Assembly (NCBI GenBank): GCA_947650285.1
Contig: CANTFL010001429.1
Location: forward strand, 434,001 to 498,000
DNA from: Hyaloperonospora brassicae
Lineage: Eukaryota > Oomycota > Peronosporomycetes > Peronosporales > Peronosporaceae
Reading direction: 5' to 3'
Length of the DNA stretch: 64,000 bases
Below, in pieces: positions 21,103 to 33,899 of this stretch. The notes under the pieces are model-generated. The model was given only the letters and a program-made list of their open reading frames with translations, had not been told where the DNA came from and searched no databases. The number at the start of each line of letters is the position of its first letter. Positions within the stretch are counted from its first letter, which is position 1. The position numbers and the translations under genes were made by a program.

Positions 21103-21983
21103 CCCGAGCGCGACTGGCGTCTGCCTCAGCGATGTCGATTATCAGAAATTTGCCCTTTCAAAACCAGAATAGGAAAAGTTTGGAAAGATCATGAAAGTTC
21201 CCAACCTCTGAACACGGCCACGGAAAGGCTTGCGAGTTCACGTTTCCCCACGCTTGAGCAAGCCTCCCGATCTTTTGCCCTCATTGTTCTATTTCAAAAG
21301 ATGCGAAGCTATGATTTTTAAAGATAAAACGTAAGATATCAATATTCGTCTTCAAGCATATTTACACCTTGTAGGTGGAACAGACCTACGATTCGGAGCA
21401 GCTTCTACAGCCAGCTAGAGACATTATTCAAAGCTTGAAATACATCTCAAGGCGGCTCTTAAAAAACCTGTTCACCTGCACGCCTTCGTTCTCGATCCCC
21501 GCATTATGATGTTTTCTTTCAGCAAGCATGCATGTCATTTGGCTCAGTATGGCATCCACACTCGCATGCTTTGTGAGAGCTTTGCTGTTGCTGCACCTCG
21601 CTACAGCACTCATGCAGCCTTTCTAATGGACACTGAAGAAGCTGGTGAAGAGGTCGACGGTTTTATTGATTTCATTTATGCAAAGCGGCAAATATTCACC
21701 GACGTGGTAGAGTAATCTGTCAAAAATTTTTGGGGAAAGACCTGACCGATAGGTATGTGAATCCTTTAAAATATTGGCACCGTCGATAAAGTATTGATCA
21801 TGTTTGGTCAAGATGGCGAGGGCCCTTGTGGAAGGATCTGTTACCAGTGTTCCTTTCAAGCGTGCTTTCTCGATGTATGGATTAATCTGCAGATATGAAA
21901 GGGCATCTCTTATTCGGGAAACCATTTATATGCTGATGTATATGGAAAATTGGTACAAGAAGTTGCCGAAGGTTGTTATGTAA

Positions 21984-22229
21984 AGATTATATAATATATG
22001 TTGTAAATGCTTTGCAATATATACCGATATGTATCTACCTATACATATGTAAACCCCTCCGGGACCCCCAGGGAATTGACGGACCCCCTAAACCCCACCC
22101 TCGGTCACCCCCCAGGGTTTTCTTCCCCCATTGGTTCCACCCCGGGGGGGTCCAGTTCAGGTAGGACCCTTTGTGCTATCGGGAAAAATTGTACTTTAAA
22201 CCCCGGGTCTACGGTCGCACTGCGTGGTC
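21984..22229. other. C/G-run-rich flank of the hAT element
   Basis: Contains CCCCTCCGGGACCCCCAGGG, CCCCCTAAACCCCACCC and CCACCCCGGGGGGGTCC. The left flank near 19440-19520 is similarly C/G-run rich, so both are plausibly subterminal hAT sequence, but no exact terminal inverted repeat or 8 bp duplication was found. Confidence 0.35.
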
Positions 22230-22881
22230 TCCCACCAGTTTAAAAACGCCGAAAGTTCCATGATAAAGATGAGCCAGTTTTATTGAGGGTTTACTTCTTT
22301 ACTCAGCTCACATGGAACCCTAATTGAGTCCCTGAGTTGATTATGTGGTCGACCACTCCTTCGTAGTGCACTTGCACACGGGCTCGGCTCGCTTCTTGTA
22401 GATTCTCGTTCGCCTGTTTCTTTGGTCGCTGATATTGAATCTGTATGTGGTATCTCCATCTTCAGGGCGCAGACCCTCGACGTCCCATATTTACTACGGG
22501 TAGCGTGGCTTCAAAGCGTCGACTTGGCATACCAACCGTGTACCAAATAATGAATAGTCTCTTCCCTCATTCGATCATGGGTAGTACCAATCGCAAACAG
22601 TAATCGTTATTCGTATTGTGCCAATCTCGCTGGCCTTTGTTGGTAACAAACAACTTGATCGACCTGCCACAAATTTGCGCAATCTTCGCGGACATGGCAT
22701 TGGCTTGAGGTCGGTAGGCCATGGTCGCTTGTTGAGGCTGGCCTACCATACGGTTGAATGCACCAAACAAGTCAGTCAAAACCATAAGATCCCGGTTAGG
22801 ACGAATGGACTCACCGGCGTGAAATTGAAGGAATACATACTCCGCGTAACCTTTGGTCAATTTCGGTGTTTTCCGCGACAT
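22230..22881 (-). pseudogene. Integrase core and C-terminus, dual-RNase-H element copy C
   Basis: From 22881: GYAEYVFLQFHAGESIRPNR (region of the second catalytic Asp, garbled), FGAFNRMVGQPQQATMAYRP, then RSIKLFVTNKGQRDWHN. In other frames it continues as LFIIWYTVGMPSRRFEATLP, RWRYHIQIQYQRPKKQANEN and a GPF-like end. The order and wording follow the integrase C-terminal half of copies A and B, but this is the only copy in which the region after AINTAHDR can be followed. Multiple frame changes. Confidence 0.75.
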
Positions 22882-24374
22882 CTAGCTTTGAATATCAAAT
22901 ATCTAGTAAATAAGGCGACCCATAATAACCACTCTTTCCTCCACTTGTGTGACTTTATAAGAAACGGAATGTAGTCCATCGATATAACCTTAGAAGGAGG
23001 GGTATCTTCACGATTATCAGGGCTCTTCGACTGTAATGTAGGTCTGCCATTTTCGGTCTTAGGCTCCGTTCTGAAACCCCATATCCCTGCACACTTCGAA
23101 ACCGAACCTTAAAGTTACAATGTCGTCGCATTTTGATTGTTGATAGGTACGTCCGATCCCTTGTTGATTCCTCTACAAACTCTTCTAAAAGTGGATGAAG
23201 TAGTTGGTCTGTAGACTTTCCGGTATCGCCAGCCTAACCATAAAATCTGATCTTCTTAGCCGTCTTTGAAATTGAGCCGGCACACAGATAGTCTACCTTC
23301 GCTTATCGCATAATACCCTATTATTTTTTTCTCACGCTGGCCGATTTCATAGATAGGTTACTCGAGTCTCCCTTATAGGGAGACTAGAGTAACCTATCTT
23401 CTTCTTGCATGGTCTCCCCGGATATCCTAATGGTAGACCTTAAACTGGTTTCTGCAAATATATTCGCAGACAGAATCTGGCGTTTTTTAACGACCATCAA
23501 CTTTGGCAGCCGGATTATCACATTTAAACGGTATCTCTCTTCGTTCGGTATCGACATGACCCCTTTCTGTTAATGCAAATACGTGCTAAGTAGATATCCT
23601 ACACTTCAGCTTCAGTCCCGCTTCACATGTAAAATGCGGTAGGAGGGACAAGACTGGAGTTCATTCATTTCCCTGGGTCGTAGAGGCGTTAGACTTATAG
23701 CCTTACACTCTATGTCTCCACGCTTCTGCCGTACCACTAGATAGGTTCTCCACACAAAACAGTGTTTTCGATTAAAGGGTTATTATAACAAGTTAATACC
23801 TAGTAACAGACCCTCAGATTCTGCCTCGTGCAACTTAGATATGTCGGGGTACTTAAAAGTGGCTTCGACTATGTTCCACGCCGGAAGTATCGACATAAAA
23901 GCGCTACAGGCCCCACCTCCCTGTTTTACACGGGCTAAACTGTCAAAATTCATTACGTATACTTATTCGCCTACTTCCACAGCGGGGTAGGTAGGTTGAA
24001 TGTTTTCCGTGCCTGCTTACCAGGTGCAATTGTCGTCAAAATTGAATTTCTATTTAAGCGGGGGGTAATACAGGCCTCTAAATCCCCAAGATCCTGACTT
24101 TCGACTTTATTCACTTCGCTATCTCCGAGGTCTACCGAGATAAGCGGGCGGCTCAGTCCTCTAAACGCCCTGCAGACCGGCCGACTTAACTAACCATCTC
24201 AATGTCAAATGTCTTGGCAAGACTTAGAGAGGCCGGGTGACTAAGGTGGTATAAAAAATTGTCAGTATTCGCAACAAATCTAACACTTCTCACTTCATAG
24301 AGCTGGTAAAATAACCAATGACACTTAATAGTGTAAGTTGTAAACATCGCCAGCATAATTATACCTTCTTTCTC
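22882..24374. other. Decayed interior of copy C, no readable domain
   Basis: Position implies the second RNase H and the linker, but I could not read either. Contains the long hairpin at 23352-23398. Confidence 0.35.
23352..23398. repeat. Long near-perfect hairpin, 22-bp arms, 3-nt loop
   Basis: Left arm starts GATAGGTTACTC and ends TCTCCCT; loop TAT; right arm is its reverse complement with a single mismatch (21 of 22 pairs), and one further A-T pair lies outside. It lies inside the decayed dual-RNase-H copy C. Confidence 0.85.
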
Positions 24375-24599
24375 TTAAGCTATTGACGCCAAGATATCCC
24401 ATTTAATCAAATTGACAAATATCAAAGCTTTTTTGGCCGGGTCGAAATGGCGCATAAAAGGTGCCATGGCCGTCTTTTTCGTGTACATAGCGAATGAAAC
24501 TCGGAACCATACCAACTTATCTTCTTCTTCCTTGGCGGGCGTATGACAATTGTTTTCTATAAATTGGATTTGCTGTTCTTGTGGGTCTTTCTTTCTCAA
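24375..24599 (-). pseudogene. RT thumb/first RNase H fragment, copy C
   Basis: MAPFMRHFDPAKKALIFVNL and KWDILASI match the start of Ty3/Gypsy RNase H (HFDP...I..YASKW..SA.L). The first catalytic Asp of the usual (Y/C)(A/D)S motif is not recognisable here. 74 codons open. Confidence 0.55.
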
Positions 24600-24859
24600 T
24601 TTGTAAAGGCTAGAAGTGTATACGGCATTATCTTCGACAAACCGGTAAAATAATAAAAGCTACGCGAAAATTATTGCCTTGCCTTGAATATTATCGGCAT
24701 GAATTAGTCAACCATAGAGTAAAGGTCCTTTGGGCGGGACTTAATATCCATTGCTAAACAATCTATGTCCGAGGTAGTCGACCTGTCGGCACCCCAACGA
24801 GCTCTTGACTACGCCGATCGATAAATACTGGTGGTCGCGCACGTCGAACAACCGTTCCA

Positions 24860-25680
24860 CATTTGTGCATAAAGCATACCATGATTTGGCGGGAATCAGA
24901 ATATCATCTGTATACGACCGTCGCCCTAGTGTCGAGGAATGCGATTGCCCATTCGGCTACTATCTTAAATACACTTTCTAGACCATATATATCAGCCTTT
25001 GGAGGGGTTTTAAGAACCCATATAGAGCGGTTCCTAGAGTATCTGATATATTTGTGGCGCTTTTGTAAGACCAAATAACATCCTTTACCATTGAGATAGT
25101 CCAAGCGAGATAACAAATGCTGAAATCCGTATCGCTCACTTGGTCATTCTAACGACCTAAACACACTCGCTATATTCAGAGCGCAACTCCAGAACGCCCC
25201 TCCATGTCTTTCAACAGTTCATTAATCAGAGGTATGGGGTAAACCATGAATTATGTCAGGTCGATGACTAACCGAGATATGATGCACAATTTGATATCCA
25301 TTTCTATCTTCTTTGTGATAATGGCAATAGGACTGACCCATCGCAAATTAGACGGCGTATTCTTCGCGGACAACGATCTCTTATGAGGTCGGTTGAATTT
25401 TCTCTTGAGTTGATGGGCTACTTTCCGTACCTGTTGCGCAACAATTTCACAAATCCCACATTAATATCGTATACGGCTCCTCGCGCAGCCGGCGGTAGAG
25501 CATTTCGTTTCTTTATGAATAGATGTCTCTTCTTCATTCTAATCTATCGTAGTCGGTCTACCTCCTCAGGACTTTTCCTATCCGTAACAAAAATCTGTAT
25601 GTCTTTCAAAGCAATGGATTCGGGAAAGAGCCAACTTTAGGTATGACGGCCCATCCTTGGTTGTTTCCTTCGGCTTAAAG
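24860..25680 (-). pseudogene. Reverse transcriptase, copy C
   Basis: Read through several frame changes from 25680 downward: LPPAARGAV and DIN (spacer end), RNRYGK, SPS and AMGQSYCHYHKEDRNGYQ in place of the fingers, YRSVSHRPDIIHGLPH, then FWVLKTPPKADIYGLESVFK and a garbled catalytic region (the YIDD box is represented only by YTDDILIP-like sequence near 24895-24915). Clearly related to copy B but more decayed. Confidence 0.6.
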
Positions 25681-26289
25681 CTCTTTTTTTCGAATGAGTA
25701 TACTTGATCCTCCACAGATGATGATCAATCAGCTATGACCTCTTCTCCATCTCCTGTGACTTCTGCAGGTGGGACGCTCTTGCTGTAGCCTTTTTCTGTA
25801 AGGGTATCATCCTGTAAAGACAACTTTTTCTGTACTTGAATGTTCCTCTCGCTCCGATGGCGGCCGGCATGATTCATTGAGCATTTGGACCAAAGTTTTT
25901 GTTCACTGCAAAATTCTTAGTGGTGTGTGATACGGTGAAGTTTCCACCAATGGTCCTTTTTTCTTTATAAACTTCTCAAAAGGCGACCTGGTTTGTGGTG
26001 GCTTAGTACGCCAATTCAAGCCACTCCGCATATCTCCCTGACCCACTCACGACGATCCCTGTGCTTTGGAAACTTGGTCTCTCGTCAGTTACAAACCTAT
26101 CTCCATACCTTCATTTAAAATTAACGTCTGTGGGATGATGTGGATCACCCTCAGCAAGTGGCATACAGCTACTCCCCAGTTATGGTAGTAGCCCACCGCT
26201 CTCCTACGGTGACCCACAGCTTTCATTACTCCGAGGTCAACCTTTCTAAAGGTTATTTACGTACTCATCGGTTGTTATACGCGCGTATT

Positions 26290-26440
26290 GATCTAACTAT
26301 ACATCCAATTCTTGTTTACCGTGAATGGACCTTCTTTCGGAGAACTGTGTTCGCACTTCGTCCGGGAGACAAAGTGTTACATCTGACAGATCTATTTGGA
26401 TACCAGCCGGTACCATGAAGTCCGTTTTTAGTATCTCGTC
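26290..26440 (-). pseudogene. Retropepsin C-terminal fragment, copy C
   Basis: TDFMVPAGIQIDLSDVTLCL and PDEVRTQFSERRSIHGKQE match the protease end in copy B (TDFMGLAGIR) and the typical oomycete sequence at this place. 25680-26290 is the protease-RT spacer with SVPPAEVTGDGEEVIAD, and 26440-27200 has nothing readable. Confidence 0.6.
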
Positions 26441-27199
26441 CTGACTCACGACGAGGACCACAATTATCTTAAAACGAATATTAAATTACCATTTAGGGTT
26501 ACCTTAATAAGAGTGCGTCCTTATGTGGAATATACGGACATTCCAGTTCCAATGTACTCTTGTATCTCACTCTTGTCAATTTAACACCCTACCTACATGG
26601 AAAGGCGCGTTCAAAATGGATTCCCGGCACTAGTATCAAACCACACGTTTGTGCGTCGATGTTGATATATTCGGAAGCATTAGCCTTTCTGATCCAATTA
26701 TTGAGACGTAGTATTTTCAGTACCCTCTAAATCCCCAAGGACGTAGGTCCAATTCCATGAATTCATTAATACGGAAAAAGTCATTATGATCATTGAAAGA
26801 GACAACATGAATTATCGGGAATTTCACAATTTTCGATGTATTATGGGTCTTCTTCGATGAAACATCCCTTTGCTCTTTGTTCTTGTATTCACGTATCCAA
26901 AGATAAAAAACCTCCGCATTTAACTCGTACTAAAATAGACCCTGTCGAGCATACTAAGTTATTACTTATCAGCCTTCTCCAACATTATTCCGGCGTGCTT
27001 GGTGGGGTTCTAATTATTGACAAAATATGATGTAGAAGTCGCCCAACTGGCACTTCTTAGCTTCATGGGTCTCTCTACATCCTCAACACACGAACGAAAA
27101 ACAAGTCGATGGGCCACCTATCTACCTCGTAGCGGTCGCAAGCCATCCGCTTCCAGTATCCCAAGCCTCCATAATTTCGGGACCCAAAATGAACACATA

Positions 27200-29300
27200 T
27201 AATGTTCGAGTCAGATGGCGTCTTGCGAGGTCCCGGGTCTTCCCTTTTCTTTCGAGGTTGGTCAGCATTTCTGGTAGGTCGGGCTTTTGTGGCTCTCGCG
27301 CTTAGTGCCTCCCCGCATCGGCTGGGTAAATTCGCCTTAGGACTACCTCGTTATAACAGCTATCCAAGATGGATACTCTAGAGCTAGACTCATCTGGGGC
27401 CGCTCGAACTTTATGTACGTAGCGACGATTAATCTCTTGTGATCGGATAAGGGAAGCAGGTGTCTCTGGCGAAACTTGCTCGATCCAAATAGTGTCTTGC
27501 AGCGTCGCGTCTGCGTTCTTTGACGCGTCCTCAGCACTCCTACCAAATCTTACTCAACCGCCAAACGTAGCATCATTAACTGATCGGCTAATTCCGGGTC
27601 GTTATAAGTCTATCTAAAGTGTCCCATATGTTCTTTCTATACCTAGGCGGTCCACGTTTTATCTGCAACTTTGCCATAAGCAAGATCACCCTTAATCGGT
27701 ATAAGCAACTCCATCGTGAATGCATCCAATCTTTTCTTTGCGTGGTAATGATGGCAATCGACTGGTGCCCTCAGACCACAAAGCTGCGACTGAATTCCTT
27801 GAAGCAGGTCTTTCCATCTTCCTCGAATTGAACGACTCAGGTATCGGTAACATTTTTGCGCCGGAACGTTCAGCATTTCTCCAAATACAAGACATTTTTC
27901 TCCATCCGGTCCAGAAGACCTGGTGAAACCTTCTTTACGGTGGTCACTCAACTTCGGGTTAGGTCTTTGTCCAAGTCTCGTCCATTAGGTCCCAATGATA
28001 CGAGGTCGCTGAAGTCTTGACGCGAGAGAACGAGTTAAGCACTTGTTCCAGTGTGGTGGTGGCCATTCTTGCCATTGTTTTCTTCATATCCAGGTTATCT
28101 GGGTTTTTATTAGCAGAATTCTACCGATTTCATGTCCATATTTGGCATTGTCGGTTGTCTTGAAGCTTGAGTACCCTCATATGGATCGATTCGGGTAGTC
28201 ACCATTCGCGACCCTTGTCTCCCTTTGATCACTCCTCGTTCAGGGCGTATTGGCGGTATTTGATGCTCTTAAAGGAATCTTTCCATCGCCGAATCTAAGT
28301 ATGTCTGCAAAAATTTTACTGGATCGGTAAGCGCTTCTTCCCCCTATCATCTTCGACACGAGGTGATGTGAAGGACCGAGTGTTCCGGGACGTCTGTCCA
28401 TCATGTGAAATTGTAGCATACCATGATCCAGCATTTCTATCGGTTTTCCACGCATCGCCATTTCGTGACCGACTCGGTTGGGTTGCACGCCCCGCGCACG
28501 GGATTGGAACAATGCGTTGATATGGGTCCTAGTGGCCTTATGCTGGCGTGCCTCGGGGATGATAACTCATGTGACGTCCATCCTGCTGCGAAATACGCAC
28601 TAGAGAAAGGAATTTGAGGGAGAAGGCTTCCATAGGTTGTGCGTATTGAGTCACGACATGTGTCGATGGATGGATGTACGTCCTGGAGTGTCGGTTAACG
28701 TTCGAGAGATTCATGCGTCGCAGATGCCGTGAGAGGAACGTCCGTCTGTGCTGGCACGTTACCAACGAGGATTACGAAGTATTTGTGAAGCTTCATTTAT
28801 AATCTCGTGATGCTGTCGAACTCCAGGGTGAACATGTCTCATAGTTTAAATCTTCCCGCGGTCATGTTTGCTTCGTCTAGGAGGGTGTCCAACCCATGAA
28901 TAGCATCCGACACATTCCGCAATCGAAGCAGGGGTGACACTGTTTCACTAAGATCATCCAGGAAGCGGATTTTGGGAGCTTGAATTACTGCAATACTCTT
29001 TAAGAAGGCGTTCAATTTGCACTGGTGGTAGACCTCTGTCACCTTCGAGTCCGAGCATGGGCGGCTCCGAATTCACGGGGAATTCCGACTTCGTATTGTA
29101 TGGAGCCTTCACTCTGATTGGTCTGAACTCGTACTGTTCAATCCTTCGTTGTTGGTGTCTCGAGGACTTCAGCATCTCGGGCTGCACCTTCAGCTGGTAG
29201 TCCTCTGGGGCATGATAGACATCATGATCCAAGGTGTCCTCGTCGAATTCATTTTGAGGGTATTTATGGTTTTTCATCTATATTTTATCGTGACCTTGTT
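27200..29300 (-). pseudogene. Degenerate gag, copy C
   Basis: Short frames in gag order: ILRFGDGKIPLRASNTANTP (28250-28310), a Met-rich helix KKTMARMATTTLEQVLNSFS (28040-28110), then RGRWKDLLQGIQSQLCGL and YHAKKRLDAFTMELL (27720-27860). The last block is characteristic of oomycete Ty3/Gypsy capsid (YYHA+KR...PLEYL). Gag forms the particle that packages the RNA. No zinc knuckle is seen after it, and stops occur every 30-100 codons. Confidence 0.5.
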
Positions 29301-30164
29301 GGCCGGAACTCATCTATAGTATGGTCAGTCCTTCTATCCGCTATATTGGTTTCGTTGTCACTCGCGATTGGTCTTTTAGTGACTTACCGGTCATGAAGTC
29401 CGTATGGCTTAAGCATTTTTGATCTGTCGGGACTCGCGGTAAAAATCCCGCGTCTACCGAGGATACGGGTACGCTCACCATTTTGGTGAAGTGGGGTCTC
29501 AAAGCAGCTCGATGAGGACCAAAACTCCGACTGTAACGGAAAGCCGACAAATGGGGAGGGTACCTCGATGCCGCGTTTACACCTTATCTTACCTGATGTA
29601 TCCATCGGCTTGCAGGATGCAATCTTCGGTGTACTCGGACAGAGACTAAAATTAGTCAACTAATGGCAGAGGTAGCCTTGGGCCGTAAGTGGATATGCTA
29701 CACTCGTTGGACCAGTAGGTGTTCACTCGATTGACTTGGTCTAGAGTGGACTTATAACCAAACCCTTCAGATAGATTGTCGCTTCTTTCCTTTCGTGTAG
29801 TCATAGGGGTTATAACCTCCTGGCCTTTACCGTGATCCCTAACCGCTAGTTTAGGCGACCGCTTCCGTTAGCGGACTGGATGTGGGAGGAGGCACTCGCT
29901 GTACTTACAGACCGAGTTCTTCTTGGGGATTTACTCACACTTGGTATAGCCACGCAACTGGCTTCGATGGGGGGCAAAAGTATATTCCTTCCCTGGAACA
30001 GGTTGGCAGAATTAAATAATTGTCTCTTTAATCACGACGAAGATATGACACGTAGATAGCTAATCTAGTAGAATTCAATACAGTCCTATCCTTAAGTCTC
30101 TTCACTCTATTCTCGTCCAGGGCACTGACTCTTTATGTGATTGGTCAAGAGTAGCCGGATCTTG
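29301..30164. other. No confident gene
   Basis: A minus frame at 29384-29659 is open for 91 codons without motifs. The rest is unreadable. Confidence 0.35.
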
Positions 30165-30340
30165 AGGTACCGGGTCTGCTAGTGCGAGACCCATGTCTAC
30201 CGATAAGGTACCGGGTCTACCAATGAGATCCTAGTTCTACCGATGAGAGACCGGGTCTACCCGGGCTAAACCCAGGTCTAACTATGAAATAGCGGGTTAA
30301 CCAATGAGGGACCAGGTCTACCAGTGAGGTACCGCGGTCT
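30165..30340. repeat. Degenerate 20-bp tandem repeat, about 8-9 copies
   Basis: Unit close to GGTACCGGGTCTACCAATGA, repeated with 2-6 changes (for example at 30205, 30265 and 30325). Several units contain GGTACC or ACCGGGTCTACC. Confidence 0.7.
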
Positions 30341-30357
30341 TCTTTCGTCAGTACCGC

Positions 30358-30618
30358 TTAACCGGTACTTTGGTAACGGCATTCCTCTTCAATATGTTTG
30401 CGAGCATCTCTACCATGAACGCACCAACACTTTCGAGGCCCCTTCTCCCTCACAGCTCGATCCCTGAGAATGACCCCTTGTACCTCCTTCGTGATGGTGT
30501 CTGGGTCTATCGTTTTCAAAATCACTAAACGGCATATAGATTGAGTAATTTTGTCTATAGGTTTCTTTTGTATTAACACAAATAAGGTTCTGTTTTTCTT
30601 TTGATCTAATAAAAACAC
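30358..30618 (-). pseudogene. Possible gag nucleocapsid fragment
   Basis: 86-codon frame ending KCWCVHGRDARKHIEEECRY. The H-X4-C part and the preceding Cys pair resemble a CCHC zinc knuckle with one residue missing between the first two Cys. The upstream part is basic and Ile/Lys-rich. It may be the nucleocapsid of copy C or of another element. Weak on its own. Confidence 0.3.
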
Positions 30619-33600
30619 GTGCCTCCTGAAAGAGTCTTTAATAATAAGAGAGTTAATTCATCTTGAGACACCTACTCGTTAGCCAACTGTGCAGTCAATT
30701 TACTGAATTGTCTAGGAATCTTGAACAAAGTCCTAAAGCTCTAAGGTCGTATGCTCATAGATTCGGGGTCTTGTAAAGGACTGCTTTGCTTACTGAGGAC
30801 ACAAAGCCTTTTTCTGAATAGAAGCTGTACCATCCACATACATCGAGGATTCTCGCCCAGAACTAATGAATACGGAAGATGTGCAACTTCTGTCACGAGA
30901 AGCGTAGTTTTAGTGCAAGTTGTGCTACTTTTACAATAAGCTAAGACATCGACACGCAGAGTGACCGACGAAGCGATTAGCTTACTCAGCATTGTGGCCG
31001 AGCGCGCGCTGGCTTGATTGAAGTTCCCAAAATGTAAGTGAAGCTGTAACGAAGCTCTCTTGTGTACCAATTACTTTGAACGATTTACAAGTCATTTATC
31101 CAATACGAACCCTTACTATTTCCACAAGCCTTGTATTATTAAGAATCGAACAGTGATGTTCCTGTCGAATTGTGAGGAACCATGTTATCCCTTTTAGCTG
31201 ATCTCCAATTCTCATATAACCACTTGAAAATATTTAAAGGAGTTACTTCGACGTTGGTCAAGAGATTTGTATGGCGTGACTACACAACTTATCTTTTATA
31301 ATATTATTTTTAAGCTATAGCGTTTATCCGCGCAATCGTATGAGTTAAGATAGGTTTGATGTATTTGCACATTGAATAATTCCTAAACTGAATTTTCGGG
31401 TTCCCAGTTTGAACCGAGTCCAACATAAGCGGTCAAATAGGTATTTATATTAAATGTTAAGATAGAGACGTTTACGGCTACATTGTCACCGCTTAAGGCA
31501 GATCACAAGCATTTCCTTCACGTAAATCAAGCACATATCAATCTAGATGTAATTTTTTGTAGATACTTGGTTTAAGAATAGAATTCTAAAAGTGACCGGA
31601 TTTAGGCCACTATATGACACAAAGTCATCCAAAAACAAGAAACATAAATTTTTTCCCTGGTAGAACAGACAATGGGTGATAGTGCCCCAAGAACATGCGT
31701 TAAGCTGCGCAGATTGTCTATGCACACGAAAACATATTAAGAGCTATTTTTGGTTTAGATCAATTCTACTCGGTGGACGTCAAAGAACCTGATTGGCATT
31801 AGAGCTTGAAGATACGCGCACCGAACTCTTTCACGATAAGCGGCGTGCGTTTAAAATGCATAAATAGGTAACAAGTCATAGGCTACAATTGTGTCAACGT
31901 TGCGTTAAAATGGACAATATACATAGGGAATTGCTAAATTCACACCCTTATTATTTAGATTCACACCCTTACTTCAAAATCTTATATAAAAAAAGTCCCT
32001 ATTCGTTTTAAGATTTGATTTCTGACAAAGGTATTGATCGATAATCTAGGCCATTAATTGTTAAGTTTTACGTAAGAAATACACAAGATACTACTCACGC
32101 CTGTATCTATTCACACATGTCAGTATCGATAAACACGTTCCGGCAACGATAGGGCGCGTGGCTCGAGGCGCAAATATCGGTCATGCGCGCGCAAAATGCC
32201 AAACAAGACGAGCAAATAAGGCACACGACAAGCATCCGACGCCACCGTGCCGTCTGAAGTAACAAATGCGCTGGACTGGGAGTCGATCTTAGCTTTGCGA
32301 TTTTTTTGCACGTGTTTAGATGGCCTCTGTCCATGCGCGCAGTGATCCAAATTCTGGATGACACGAGACGAAACCAGTTGTGGAACGTAATCAGAAGAAG
32401 AAACGAGAACGCACAGCAGCACTTGTGACAGTGCGTAGCAATCGAAGTGGGAACACGCAAAATGTGCGTGACAGGTTTAATGCCAAAGTGGTCGCACAAG
32501 CATTGCGCTGTAACGGACCGATCGACGTCCACAGCATTCTATTAACACAATACAAAGCTCACTGCAACTTCAACTACTTCAATTGCGGCAGCACTGCAGC
32601 GACTGAACCGTTTGTGGTCAGGTCACACAGGTGAAGATGGACGGAAATGGCCATCGAATGCGATCGCTGTGTCTGCAGGTAGTAGAGACTCTCGTACAGA
32701 TCAATTACTATGTAGTGTATACAATACACATGGCAGCACATGCACTGCGTATGTTGACAGCTACGTGGTGTAGTCATTGAGAGAGAGAGACACTTTGTAT
32801 GACGACATCTCAGCTCAGATGTTTTGGGTACGAGTGCAACAAACGCATGCAGCGACTGACGATCCGGTCAAGTGCATGCTGACCACCTTGAGGAGAAACT
32901 GGTACCTGCATTCCAGCTAATTAGTTGTCAATTTGCAGCATGTGAACAAGTAAGCGACAGTTTCAGTTCGTGTGTATGTACGTTCGACGTCATCTACTTA
33001 CTGCGAGATACTGACTCGACCTCAAGATCAGATTTCTGCACGTGCTGCAGCACTTGTGTATCCATGTAGATAAGGTCTCGGACCGGAGGCGGTGTTATAC
33101 ACGAAGGAGCGCCTAGCAATCTCAACTTGACGGTTCGATGACCTCGTGAGCCTTATCTTTGTAGCAGCAAAGAATGTAGCAAAACACTCACTGACACACC
33201 TTACCGAGCAGCTCATACGCGCTTATCTCCACATAGCCAAAGTCACTTGCTGTACTTGTGCCGCCGAAATGAACGCCTCATGAGGAACATACGAGTAGCA
33301 CGGACAATAGAGAGCCAGCGAGGAATGCAGTTGTGATCAACTGTCCTCGAATGAATCTTTGTATCGTGACGTTTACGCTTGACGAGGTTATGTTCCAAGT
33401 CACGAAGTACCCAGTGTCGATCGATCATACAGAGACAAGGACACAAAGCTGACCGTGCATATCAAAGCAAAGTTCGAAACGTCAACAACGTATAGTACTT
33501 CGCGTCGTATCAAAAAGCGTACCGGGTACGATGGTATTGATCTACTGTATACATGAACGACATTTCCTACTTCCGTATCCACGTTGTGGTGGCAGTGGTT

Positions 33601-33899
33601 GTAACGGAGCACTGTTGACTACGAACTGGTTGACCAGTACGTAGTATACTTCCACTGACGACAGTGGTCGACAGTACCCTGCTAGGTGTTATAGAAACAC
33701 AGAGGAAGAAAAGGAGACTAAGTAGTCAGACTAGTCTTGTAACGAAATTACACGTCGGCTGGTAGTCGACGATAGGTGTGGTGCACACAAGAGAGGGGGT
33801 ACCCTATAAAGTTATTTTAGAACACAGTGAGTGTATCAATTGTTGAAGACTGATGTCTGTCATCCATTGGTTGCGATATCTTTTAAGAGGTTATTCAGG
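30619..33899. other. No recognised gene
   Basis: Frames up to 141 codons occur (minus, 32107-32532) but lack family motifs and a matching context. 32720-32790 has a GAGAGAGAGAGA run. 33740-33900 borders the repeat shared with 42.5 kb. Confidence 0.4.

Larger units (their letters stand above)
19728..21983 (+). pseudogene. hAT-superfamily transposase, intron-containing, decayed
   Basis: hAT transposases cut and paste DNA elements with 8 bp target duplications. Seen in order: a BED-finger-like start (DTLASFTTQSAKRSWIWDHF, then a stop); an N-terminal linker (NIASLQKYFQKGT, 20000); NLPFDIIERSSF (20155-20190); AFTSDAWTSFN with THWID (20320-20400; the DAWTS motif carries the first catalytic Asp); GEHFAQNLAELHYNVLSD; SVITADNSSSNFAIARAL (TADN, the second catalytic Asp). 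Later come KPVHLHAFVLDPRIMMF (21470) and the hAT C-terminal dimerisation block SVTSVPFKRAFSMYGLI, YERASLIRETIYMLMY, NWYKKLPKVVM, ending in TAA at 21981-21983. Two GT-AG introns fit the frame (20443-20523, 21039-21102), possibly a third (21331-21374). Several in-frame stops and shifts make it non-functional. Confidence 0.85.

Noticed and set aside
19437..22190. hAT terminal inverted repeats with 8-bp duplication
   Set aside because: C/G-run-rich flanks on both sides look subterminal, but no pair of matching ends or 8 bp duplication could be found by eye.
30741..31070. Copia-type gene fragment
   Set aside because: Open for 109 codons, but no GAG-pre-integrase, integrase or RT motif can be read.
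32107..32532. 141-codon minus-strand frame
   Set aside because: Cys/His/Leu mix without domain order, no promoter or partner gene, competing frames on both strands; not supported as a gene.
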